A DNA stretch of 64,000 nt, from assembly GCA_030526195.1 (NCBI GenBank), contig JAUNDG010000001.1, positions 186,001 to 250,000 of the forward strand, given 5' to 3'. This document shows positions 53,624 through 62,600 of this stretch, in pieces. The notes beneath the pieces were generated by a model. The model was given only the letters and a program-made list of their open reading frames with translations. It ran no database searches and was not told the origin of the DNA. A program made the translations under genes and the position numbers. Position 1 is the stretch's first letter. The number at the start of each line of letters is the position of its first letter. This DNA is from Lachnospiraceae bacterium (GTDB lineage: Bacteria; Bacillota; Clostridia; Lachnospirales; Lachnospiraceae).

Positions 53624-53929
53624 TCAGATGAACTTCTGCCGGTAAACCGGAGTCGTTTCGCGATGGCGTTCAAGATTTCTGGCCTGATAGGCACCGTCAT
53701 GGAATTCATGATTGCCTTCATGAACCAGAGTGGCAAGCCCGGTGATGATAGCCGGATAACCGATGAAGCAGATCATCCAGTCAGTCGTGGCAAGGGCAAA
53801 AGGTCGAATCAAAAGCCAGGCAACAAAGCCGATCAAAGCGGCCCCCAGCATGGTGATCAAAGCGGTGCGTCTGATCTTGGCACCAACGCTTAAGTTTTTT
53901 CTATCCATATAGGCAAATAATCTTGTCAT
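53624..53929 (-). CDS. Small two-helix membrane protein of unknown function
   Basis: The protein has 101 residues with two hydrophobic helices (about 25-46 and 50-68), a basic N-terminus and a His/Arg-rich tail (HEGNHEFHDGAYQARNLERHRETTPVYRQ). GGAGG is perfectly placed before its ATG on the minus strand and a terminator follows, so it is a real single gene. No family recognised. Confidence 0.77.
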   Translation of the reverse strand: MTRLFAYMDRKNLSVGAKIRRTALITMLGAALIGFVAWLLIRPFALATTDWMICFIGYPAIITGLATLVHEGNHEFHDGAYQARNLERHRETTPVYRQKFI

Positions 53930-54063
53930 GTCAATTACCTCCGATATGTGCAGTATAGAAAGTCAATGTAAAGACTGAAATCTGTGTTGCGTAAGGTTTG
54001 TGTAAAGGTTTATAGGGCGGGCTCACCTTGCTATCCCTCTTATCTTGTGATAAGGTAACCTAT

Positions 54064-54087
54064 CAGCAGGGACGCTCATCCCTGCTG
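54064..54087 (+). other. Hairpin in the antiporter leader
   Basis: CAGCAGGGA pairs with TCCCTGCTG 24 nt before the antiporter start, followed by an A-run rather than T, so it is not a terminator on this strand. Confidence 0.55.
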
Positions 54088-54110
54088 TCATTAAAAAAGA
54101 GGACATAAAC

Positions 54111-55325
54111 ATGCTTCTGAGTATCGCGCTTATTCTTCTGGTCGGCATGGCCCTCGGCCGCCTGTGCCGCGGCCTCAAACTGCCGGCCCTTCTCGGCATG
54201 CTGATCACCGGCATCCTGCTTGGCCCCTATGGCTTTATCATCCTGGATGACAGCATCCTTGGCATTTCCGCGGAAATCCGAAAAATCGCCCTGGTCATCA
54301 TCCTGACCCGGGCAGGTCTTGGCCTCGATTTGTCCGGTCTTAAGAAAATAGGTCGGCCGGCGGCGCTCATGTGTTTTCTTCCCGCCACCTGCGAATTGCT
54401 GGGCATGACGATCATCGGCCATTGTCTTCTGGGGTTATCCATTCTGGAGTCAGCTCTGCTCGGAGCCGTTGTGGCGGCCGTGTCACCGGCGGTGGTGGTG
54501 CCCCGCATGGTGAAACTCATGGATGAGCAATACGGCACAAAGCAGGGCATCCCCCAGCTCATTTTAGCGGGAGCCTCCGTGGATGATGTGTATGTCATTG
54601 TGCTGTTTTCAACCTTCACCGGCATGCTTCAGGGCAATGGTGTGTCGGCCCTCAGTTTCATCAACATCCCCGTCTCCATTGCGCTGGGCATCCTCATCGG
54701 TCTTGTCCTTGGTTGGGGGCTCGTGCTCTTTTTCCGGAAATCAGGCCTGCGGGATACGGCGAAAGTCCTGGTGATGCTGTGTCTGTCATTGCTGCTTGTG
54801 GTGGCAGAAGACAGTCTTACGACCGCCATTACATTTTCGGCTCTCATCGCCATCATGTTTTCCGGGATCGGTGTGCGTCAGAAAAATGAAGCTCTGGCCG
54901 GTCGTTTATCAGCTAAATACGGCAAGCTTTGGGTGGCAGCGGAGGTCTTCCTGTTTGTTCTGGTGGGTGCCTCTGTCAACATCGGGTACCTCACCCATGT
55001 GGGGGTCAAGGCCGTCATCGCCATTTTCCTGGCGTTGGTCTTCCGGATGGTCGGCGTATGCCTGTGCCTGATGCGGACTCATTTCACAAAGCTGGAACGG
55101 CTCTTCATCATGTTAGCCTACACGCCGAAAGCCACCGTACAGGCGGCCATCGGCGGCATCCCTCTGGCGCTGGGATTTGCCTGCGGGGACACGGTGCTCA
55201 CCGTCGCAGTTCTGGCCATAGTGATCACCGCACCTCTGGGCGCCTTTGCTATTGACCTCACCTACAGAAAGTGGTTGTCCTGCGACCGAACTGTTGCTGC
55301 ATCGGAAGCGGGTGCCGTATCATAA
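54111..55325 (+). CDS. CPA-type Na+(K+)/H+ antiporter
   Basis: The protein has 404 residues and about twelve helices. AGASVDDVYVIVLFS includes the Asp pair expected at the ion site of electrogenic CPA members, and the N-terminal half has LKLPALLGMLITGILLGP. It exchanges monovalent cations for protons. No C-terminal TrkA/RCK regulatory domain is present. AAGAGGACATAAAC precedes the start. Confidence 0.9.
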   Translation: MLLSIALILLVGMALGRLCRGLKLPALLGMLITGILLGPYGFIILDDSILGISAEIRKIALVIILTRAGLGLDLSGLKKIGRPAALMCFLPATCELLGMTIIGHCLLGLSILESALLGAVVAAVSPAVVVPRMVKLMDEQYGTKQGIPQLILAGASVDDVYVIVLFSTFTGMLQGNGVSALSFINIPVSIALGILIGLVLGWGLVLFFRKSGLRDTAKVLVMLCLSLLLVVAEDSLTTAITFSALIAIMFSGIGVRQKNEALAGRLSAKYGKLWVAAEVFLFVLVGASVNIGYLTHVGVKAVIAIFLALVFRMVGVCLCLMRTHFTKLERLFIMLAYTPKATVQAAIGGIPLALGFACGDTVLTVAVLAIVITAPLGAFAIDLTYRKWLSCDRTVAASEAGAVS

Positions 55326-55448
55326 TTCCGATGCCAAGCCTTAAAATGCTGCATCGGATTACATAGTGCCGGCAGAATATAGCGTGATGAAAAGTGAATC
55401 GGATCGGCCGGAAATGAGTAGAATCGATGCCGGCGAAAGGAGATAGAT

Positions 55449-56513
55449 ATGCTGTCATTTGAAAGCGATTACATTGAGGGGGCTCATCCCCTCATTTTAC
55501 AGAAACTGGTGGAGACCAACATGGAGCAGATGTCCGGCTACGGTCTGGACCCCTATTGTGCCTCCGCAAAAGAAAAGATCAAGCGGGCGGCGGCCTGTCC
55601 GGAAGGGGATGTGTACTTCTTCTCCGGCGGGACTCAGACCAATGCCCTCATCATCGACACCATGCTGCGACCCTTTGAAGGGGTCGTGGCAGCGGCCACC
55701 GGTCATGTGGCCCTTCATGAAGGCGGCGCTATTGAAATGACCGGCCACAAAGTCCTCACCCTGCCGGGCTATGACGGCAAGCTGTCTGCGGAAGAGGTGC
55801 GCACCTATCTGGCCGGCTTCTATGCCGACGGCAATCACGAACATATGGTGTTCCCCGGGATGGTCTACATCTCCCATCCCACAGAAAATGGCACCATTTA
55901 CAAAAAGCAGGAGCTGGCTGACCTCTACGCCGTCTGCCGTGCGTATGACATTCCGCTCTTCATCGACGGCGCCCGCCTGGGCTACGGCCTCATGAGCGAT
56001 GAATCCGACATGACACTGGCCGATGTGGCCGCAAACTGCGACATTTTCTACATCGGCGGCACCAAAGTCGGCGCCCTCTGCGGCGAAGCCGTGGTTTTCA
56101 CCAACCACAAAGATGAGGGCGGTCGCATCCATCATGGTGTGCCCCTGCACTTCACAACCCTCATCAAACAACACGGCGCCCTCATGGCCAAAGGCCGTCT
56201 TCTGGGTATCCAGTTTGACGTCCTCTTCACCGATGACCTCTACTTCAAGATCAGCCGCCATGCCATCGACATGGCCGGCAAACTCCGGGACCTCTTCCGG
56301 CGCAAGGGCTACCCTTTCCTCATGGAGTCCCCAACCAACCAGCAGTTCGTCATCTTAGAAAATGAGGAAATGGCTCGCCTCTCAGCCCACGTAGCCTTCT
56401 GCTTCTGGGAAAATGTCGATCCCACCCACACCGGCGTGCGCTTCGCCGCCAGCTGGGCCACCACCGAGGAGAATATCGCCAAACTTGAAACCCTCCTGGT
56501 AGATCATAATTAA
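55449..56513 (+). CDS. Low-specificity L-threonine aldolase-like PLP enzyme
   Basis: The protein has 354 residues. Fold type I PLP enzyme with the substrate loop YGLDPYC, FFSGGTQTNAL for phosphate binding, IDGARLGYG for the ring Asp, and Lys206 in GGTKVGALCGE. It splits threonine into glycine and acetaldehyde, or acts on a related beta-hydroxy amino acid. GAAAGGAGATAG sets ATG 55449. Confidence 0.92.
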   Translation: MLSFESDYIEGAHPLILQKLVETNMEQMSGYGLDPYCASAKEKIKRAAACPEGDVYFFSGGTQTNALIIDTMLRPFEGVVAAATGHVALHEGGAIEMTGHKVLTLPGYDGKLSAEEVRTYLAGFYADGNHEHMVFPGMVYISHPTENGTIYKKQELADLYAVCRAYDIPLFIDGARLGYGLMSDESDMTLADVAANCDIFYIGGTKVGALCGEAVVFTNHKDEGGRIHHGVPLHFTTLIKQHGALMAKGRLLGIQFDVLFTDDLYFKISRHAIDMAGKLRDLFRRKGYPFLMESPTNQQFVILENEEMARLSAHVAFCFWENVDPTHTGVRFAASWATTEENIAKLETLLVDHN

Positions 56514-56715
56514 GAAGGGCTTTTTGGCTATATAGCAATATATAACGTCCTGTGCTGATAGAATGTATACGCACAATTACATGGCATTGATTGAATATGA
56601 CGTGTTGTGGCATTCTTATACAGAACCCTTCCGGGCAGCAGACCCGCACTGTGTGTTGACGGGACCCTCGACGAGGCCGGTTGTTAACGGTCGCGAAGCG
56701 AGCGTGTTACAACCG

Positions 56716-56841
56716 CTGCACGAGGAGCGGAGCGGAAGCGTGTCCCGGAAACACATGTGCTGGGGCGCTGCCGCAAAACCCTGCACGAGGAGCGGAGCGG
56801 AAGCGTGTCCCGGAAACACATGTGCCGGGGCGCTGCCGCAA
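56716..56841. repeat. Two tandem 65-nt repeats
   Basis: Copies start at 56716 and 56781, each CTGCACGAGGAGCGGAGCGG onward, through TGTCCCGGAAACACATGTG, to GGGGCGCTGCCGCAA; they are nearly identical. The rest of 56514-56872 contains nothing else recognisable. Confidence 0.9.
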
Positions 56842-56872
56842 TCCCATTCCTATTATTTGATACAATGGATTT

Positions 56873-58213
56873 ATGATGAGAACAAAAGTACAGATCTCCG
56901 ACCACTTCACCTACCGCCGCCTGCTGCGCTTCGTGCTGCCGCCGGCCGTCATGATGCTGTTCACCTCGATCTATACCGTGGTGGACGGCTTCTTCGTGTC
57001 CAATTTTGTCGGCTCAACAGCCCTGGCCGGCGTCAACCTCATTTACCCCATCATCTGGATCCTGGGCTCCTTCGGCTTCATGGTGGGTTCAGGCGGCAAC
57101 GCCCTGGTGGGGAAATACCTGGGCGAAGGCAAAGACGAAGAAGCCCGCCGCATCTTCTCATTCCTGATGCTGATGCTGGTGATCATCGGAACCCTTCTGG
57201 CCGTAGGCGGCTTCATTTTCATAAGACCCCTGGGACAACTCATCGGCGCAGACGGTGAACTCCTTGACCTGTGCGTTATCTACGGCCGCATCAGCTTCAT
57301 CGGTCTGCCCTTCCTCATGATGCAGGTGGCCTTCGGCAACTTCCTCATTACCGCGGAAAAAGGCGGAACCGGTCTTGTTGTCACCATTTGCGCCGGCGCC
57401 ACCAACATCATCATGGACGCGCTGCTGGTGGCGGTTCTGAAGCTGGGCATTGGCGGGGCCGCTCTGGCCACGATCCTGAGCCAGATCTGTGCCTCCGTCA
57501 TCTGCCTCGTGACATTCTTCCGGAGAGGGAAAAAACGTCTTTACTTTGTGCGCCCGGTGAAACGCTGGCGCGCCTTTTGCAAATCCCTGTACAACGGTGC
57601 ATCGGAATTTCTCACCAACGTGTCGTCCTCCATCGTCTGCGTCATTTTCAACGTCCGCCTTATGGCCATGGCCGGCGAAAACGGGGTGGCGGCCTACGGC
57701 GTCATCATGTATGTGTGCTACGTATTCCTGGCCATTTTCTTCGGCTATGCCATGAGCTGCACATCCCTGATCAGCTATAACTACGGCGCGGATAACCGGC
57801 CGGAGCTGAAAAATCTGTTTAAAAAGAGTCTTGTGCTGATGCCGGTCACCGGGGTTATTATGGTGATACTGGCAGAGTTGATGGCCGTGCCCCTGTCCGA
57901 GATCTATGTGGGGTACGACCCGGCACTTCTGGAAATGACAGTGCGGGGCTTCCGATTATTCTCATTTTCCTATGCCCTGTCCGGCGTCAACTGCTTCGCC
58001 TCGGCATTTTTTACGGGCTTCAACAACGGCACGGTGTCCGGTGTGCTGTCCGTGCTGAGGTCTCTGGTTTTCCAGATCATCGCAGTCTTTGTGCTGCCCC
58101 TGTTGTGGGGCCTTGACGGGATCTGGCTGGCGGTGACGGCGGCGGAAGCTATGGCCCTGTGTGCCAGCATCCTCTGCTTTGTCCTGTTTCGAAAACGCTA
58201 TCATTACGCCTGA
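56873..58213 (+). CDS. MATE-family efflux transporter (second copy)
   Basis: The protein has 446 residues and twelve helices; the pattern LPPAVMMLFTSIYTVVDGFFVSNFVG is typical of MATE pumps of the DinF/MepA-like branch. No Shine-Dalgarno is visible. A TACAAT hexamer at 56861-56866 would place the transcript start at or near the ATG, so a leaderless mRNA is possible. The isomerase gene follows after 15 nt and probably shares the transcript. Confidence 0.92.
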   Translation: MMRTKVQISDHFTYRRLLRFVLPPAVMMLFTSIYTVVDGFFVSNFVGSTALAGVNLIYPIIWILGSFGFMVGSGGNALVGKYLGEGKDEEARRIFSFLMLMLVIIGTLLAVGGFIFIRPLGQLIGADGELLDLCVIYGRISFIGLPFLMMQVAFGNFLITAEKGGTGLVVTICAGATNIIMDALLVAVLKLGIGGAALATILSQICASVICLVTFFRRGKKRLYFVRPVKRWRAFCKSLYNGASEFLTNVSSSIVCVIFNVRLMAMAGENGVAAYGVIMYVCYVFLAIFFGYAMSCTSLISYNYGADNRPELKNLFKKSLVLMPVTGVIMVILAELMAVPLSEIYVGYDPALLEMTVRGFRLFSFSYALSGVNCFASAFFTGFNNGTVSGVLSVLRSLVFQIIAVFVLPLLWGLDGIWLAVTAAEAMALCASILCFVLFRKRYHYA

Positions 58214-58228
58214 TGGAAAGGAGCGACC

Positions 58229-58996
58229 ATGGGAAAGCTTTTCGTATCTGAACTGATTCCGCGGGAGGAACTGAAGAAGGTGATGAAGGAGACAGGGGCC
58301 GGTCTTGAAACGATTCGCTTCAGTATGAGCGACAGTCTCGACCACATCGAGCAGAACTACCGGGAGTTTGAGGAAGATCTGGATTACTGGGATCATCCGG
58401 CCCTGTCATTTCACGGTCCCTTTGTGGATCTGGTGCCGGTGAGCTATGACAGCAAGATCCAGGCGGTGACCATGGAGCGCTTCAACGAAGGCTATCGGGC
58501 GGCGGCCCATTTCGGGGCGGAAAATATTGTGTTCCACAGCGGTATGGTGCCGGATATTTATCTCACCATCGGCTGGGCGGAACGCATCATCGATTTCTGG
58601 CACGCCTTCATGAAGGATAAAACCGGCGTGACGGTGCTGATGGAAAATATGCTGGACCGGGAAATCCATCCCTTTGAGGATGTGATGAAAGATGAGATCC
58701 TCGGGAAAATGCCCAATTTCGGCATTTGTCTCGATATCGGCCATGTCCATTGCCGGTCACCCTATGCGGTGGCGGAGTGGATCGACAAGCTGGGGCCGGC
58801 CATCAAGCATGTGCATCTCCACAACAATTTCGGTTCCCAGGATACCCACAATGCGCTGGATGACGGGACTTTGCCGGTGGAGACGGTCATGTCTCTTTTG
58901 CGAGACCTGCCGGGAGAGCGGACCTGGACCATCGAATGCGCCTCCTATGAGCGGATCATGCGCAGCTTCGATGTGTGGCAGCATTACATCGGCTGA
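58229..58996 (+). CDS. Sugar phosphate isomerase/epimerase-like TIM barrel (AP2EC family)
   Basis: The protein has 255 residues. Metal-binding positions resemble xylose isomerase-like TIM barrels: VFHSGMV, MENMLDR (Glu), CLDIGHVHC (Asp, His), KHVHLHNNFG (His) and a C-terminal IECAS (Glu). GGAAAGGAGCGACC precedes ATG 58229. Substrate unknown. Its coupling to a MATE pump offers no clear pathway. Confidence 0.87.
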   Translation: MGKLFVSELIPREELKKVMKETGAGLETIRFSMSDSLDHIEQNYREFEEDLDYWDHPALSFHGPFVDLVPVSYDSKIQAVTMERFNEGYRAAAHFGAENIVFHSGMVPDIYLTIGWAERIIDFWHAFMKDKTGVTVLMENMLDREIHPFEDVMKDEILGKMPNFGICLDIGHVHCRSPYAVAEWIDKLGPAIKHVHLHNNFGSQDTHNALDDGTLPVETVMSLLRDLPGERTWTIECASYERIMRSFDVWQHYIG

Positions 58997-59198
58997 GGTA
59001 CCGGTTAATGGGAGACGGGCGGTGGTCAGGCATTTGTTGGCCTTGTGACGATTTGGAGGAAATGTCAGACTATTGGTAAGATTTGACAAATTGTAATGGC
59101 TCAGTTGTCTGTTATAAACAAAATAGCCGACATGAGTGCATAAACGTTTGTATTATATTCAGTTTGTGTTAATATTTTCTTAATTAAGCATGTTATCG

Positions 59199-59385
59199 CC
59201 TGTATATGTGAATCCAGATACGGGTAAAAGGAATCCGGTGTGAATCCGGAGCTCTACCGTGAGCTGTATGGACGGGATCTGTTGCGTCGGTGAAAGCCGG
59301 TCATTGCACGTCAGTGTGAGAAGGCAGCATCAGATTTTTCTTTTGAAGGAAAACCGTCTGAGCCAGAAGACTTGGTAATGTGAGG
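59199..59385 (+). ncRNA. Cobalamin (B12) riboswitch aptamer
   Basis: Conserved pieces appear in order: GGTAAAAGGAATCCGGTG, TGAATCCGGAGC, the B12-box-like GTGAGCTGTATGG, and the closing GAGCCAGAAGACTTGG. Spacing between blocks fits the class I layout. Ends are approximate. It sits upstream of a terminator and a giant secreted-protein gene, as in B12-repressed transcription units. Confidence 0.92.
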
Positions 59386-59437
59386 TCGTCTTTCGTCAGG
59401 GGATGTCGGAAGACAGTAAGAACACAGGAATAATGCG

Positions 59438-59477
59438 GCTGTGATCATTTTTGATATGATCACAGCTGTTTTTTATT
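59438..59477 (+). terminator. Riboswitch expression-platform terminator
   Basis: GCTGTGATCAT pairs perfectly with ATGATCACAGC around TTTTGAT and is followed by TGTTTTTTATT. Upstream, GTCTTTCG and CGGAAGAC (about 59388-59414) form a further hairpin that may be part of the switch. Confidence 0.9.
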
Positions 59478-59639
59478 GCCCGGAAGTTCCGGCAGAAGCC
59501 ACTTCATTTCCTTAAGAAAATGAGGCAGTGCAAGCCAAACAATTATGGGCGGTGTCATCACAGACTATTCCTTTCTGACCTTTCACTAAGCAGCGATGCA
59601 GCTAATTATAGTCTTGGGAAAATGAGAAAGGAGAAAGTG

Positions 59640-62600
59640 ATGAACAAACTCTCAAAGAGACTGATCAGTCTCATCCTGACAGTGTTCATGATCGTGGCTC
59701 TTTTGCCGACCACAGCCTTTGCTTATTACGGCACAGGCGATGCGGTGACCGATTATAAGACGGTTTACCGTGTGGGTCAGAAAGACATTTCCGATGATGA
59801 CGTTGTCTACATTTCTATCAGTAATGACGACAAATATGTCGTGTCAAACGGGACCGATACCGGGACCGTCATGTCTTATGTGCCGGTGAAGATCAGCGAT
59901 CTGGCACAGGTCGATCTGGCTAAGTTCGGCCTTCAGGATTATCTTGTCGAAGCTCCGGCTGAACAGGGTGGTGGTCATCTTGTCACAGCCATGCATCTTT
60001 TCGTTTATACCCTTGAACAGTACTACCAGGATGGGTGGGAAGTCACGGTGACCGGTAATGCCGGTTCTGCTTATATGCAGAACGGTTTCTGGGGCCATGA
60101 TGAAAACCTCACCTACAACGTCAACGGCGAATATCCGCTGGCCGCTGAAAAATGGGGGGCCACTTTCGATACCATCGTGCTTCAGAAGAATGATTACGTG
60201 GACATCACCATGTATTCCGATTGGGATTTCTTCAACGATGAGAATGCCGGTTACCATTATTTCCTGGATGCGTCAGGAGTCGTTACTCATGAGTATACGA
60301 CGGTTGCCGGAACCGGGGTCAACGTGGCCTATGGCCGCGCCAAGACAGATTTTGGCGGTGAATACACCACATCCATGCTTCCCTGTGCGGGTGAGATCTT
60401 TGTGACAACAGCCATGACCGAAGATCCGAGAAACAGCGAAGCGACGGTGATGAGTGTCAATACCGATGCGACCGGCAAAGCCGAGGTGATGCTTAATGAA
60501 GCCGGTACCTATTATCTCTACACTTATGGCGCCACCGGAAATGGTGAAGCCATCGTATCCGGTCCCGCTTATGCGAAGCTCGTTGTCACAGCTCCCCCCA
60601 GACCCGATGAGGTCTTTGCGGATGTGACAGTTCGGGCTCAGGTTGAAAATGCATATCTTTATCCCTTCACAGAGAAACTTCATGTCAGCAGCTACACTTC
60701 TGACATTTTTGGCTACAAAGACAGCAGCGCTGATGTCACAGCTCTGGATGCTCTGATCGCCTATCACAAGGTTCTCTTCGGTGACGATTTTACAAAAGAG
60801 ACAGCTGAGACCTATCTCGTTGTCAGCAGCTCCGGCTGGGTGACCAAGGTCTTTGGTGAAGAGACCTCCGGCATGTCCTTCCTGATCAACGGCGGTGCGC
60901 CGAATGACGGCACAGAATCCTCCTATGGCGGTTATAACGGCCTGCTGATCAACCAGGCTACCCTTGCCAATGATGACATTGTGGATATTTTCCTGTATGC
61001 CGCAGAGGGCGGGTATGCCGATTACATGACCTACGTGTCTGTACCGGAAGATACCATCTATGTGGACAGCGATATCATCGTCAAGGTGGACGGTATCGGT
61101 GTCATGAACGGTTATCTGTATCAGACTCCGGCGGCTATGAAGGCCGCAGCCAATCCGCTGGTTGGTGCCGGTCTTGCCTGGCTCGATATTGAAACAGGTA
61201 CCGTGACACCGATCAAGGAGAGTAATCTGCCTGTTCGGACAGCTGCCAATGGTCAGGCTGTTGTCAAAGCACCGGATACCGCCGGCACCTATTACCTGGT
61301 GGCTGTGAACGGTGCGGTGGAAGAAACAAATGTATTCACCGTGATGAATCCCACAGCCGTCACCGTGGCTCTGGCTCCGGAAGTTTTTGCCGATGTCACA
61401 GTGCGGACACAGGCTGAAAACGTTTATCTGATGCCCTTCGACAGCAAGCTGCATGTCAGCTCTCATGCTGCTGAAGAGAAAGGCTACAAGGATGTTTCCG
61501 GTAGCGTCACAGCCGTTGACGTTCTGGTCGCCGCTCACAGCGAGATGTTCGGTGATGAGTTTGACACGAACCCGAAGAATTACCTGGATGTGTCAGCTTC
61601 AGGCTGGGTGACCAAGATTTTCGGTCAGTCAGCTGACATGGCCCTCTATAAAAATGGTTGGGCGCCCAATGACGGCACCGAATCTTCTTATGGCGGTTAT
61701 AACGGTCTTCTGGTCACACAGATCACCGTGACTGACAATGATGTGCTGGATGTGATGTTCTATTCAAAGGACGCCACCTGGACTGATTATTATACCTACA
61801 TCACACCGGTGACAGAAAAGGTGATGGCCGGTGAAGATGTGACAGTGAAGGTAACCGGTTATATGGCCTGCTTCGAAGGCTCAAATTATCTCACACCGGA
61901 AGCCGCAGCCGCCTGCAATAAGCCGGTGGTCGGTGCCGCACTGGCCTTTGTGGATCCCACATCCGGTGAAGTCGGGGCTCCCATCAAGGTCAATGACAAG
62001 GTTGTGCTCACAGATGCTAAGGGTGAGGCTACCTTCAAGATGCCGGCCGAAGTCGATGACTACTATCTGACAGCCATTTCCTACGTCAGTGAGGATGAGG
62101 ATGTCGATGATATCGCTGTCTTCATGAATCCGGTCAAGCTGGAAGCCGGCGAAGTGACTGACGGCTTCAACACCATCACCATCAATGCCGTTCCGTCAAC
62201 TGTTGACGTGACCTTCTACAGCGATGCCGATGCTTCCGTTAAGGTGCAGAAGTCTCGTGTGAAGGATAACGGTGTCGTGGATGGGGCTCATCAGTATGTG
62301 CTGACAGTGCCGGATGGCACCTACAGCTACAGAGCCGAAGATGGTGACGTGGACCTGGGCGGTATGTCCTTCTCACTGCCGATTCCGGAAAATGTCACCA
62401 CAACAGAAGATAACACGGTCATGAAGCTTGTCCGTGTGAACTGGTACACCGCTAATAAGAGTGTCGCCAATATCGGTGATTACGAACTGACAGTAAATGC
62501 CGGTGCTGAAAAGGTTACAACCGGCGGCCAGTATAAAGACAGCAGCAACCGTATTGTCACACCGGGTATGGTATGGGCCTACGGCAATGCCAAGCTTTAC

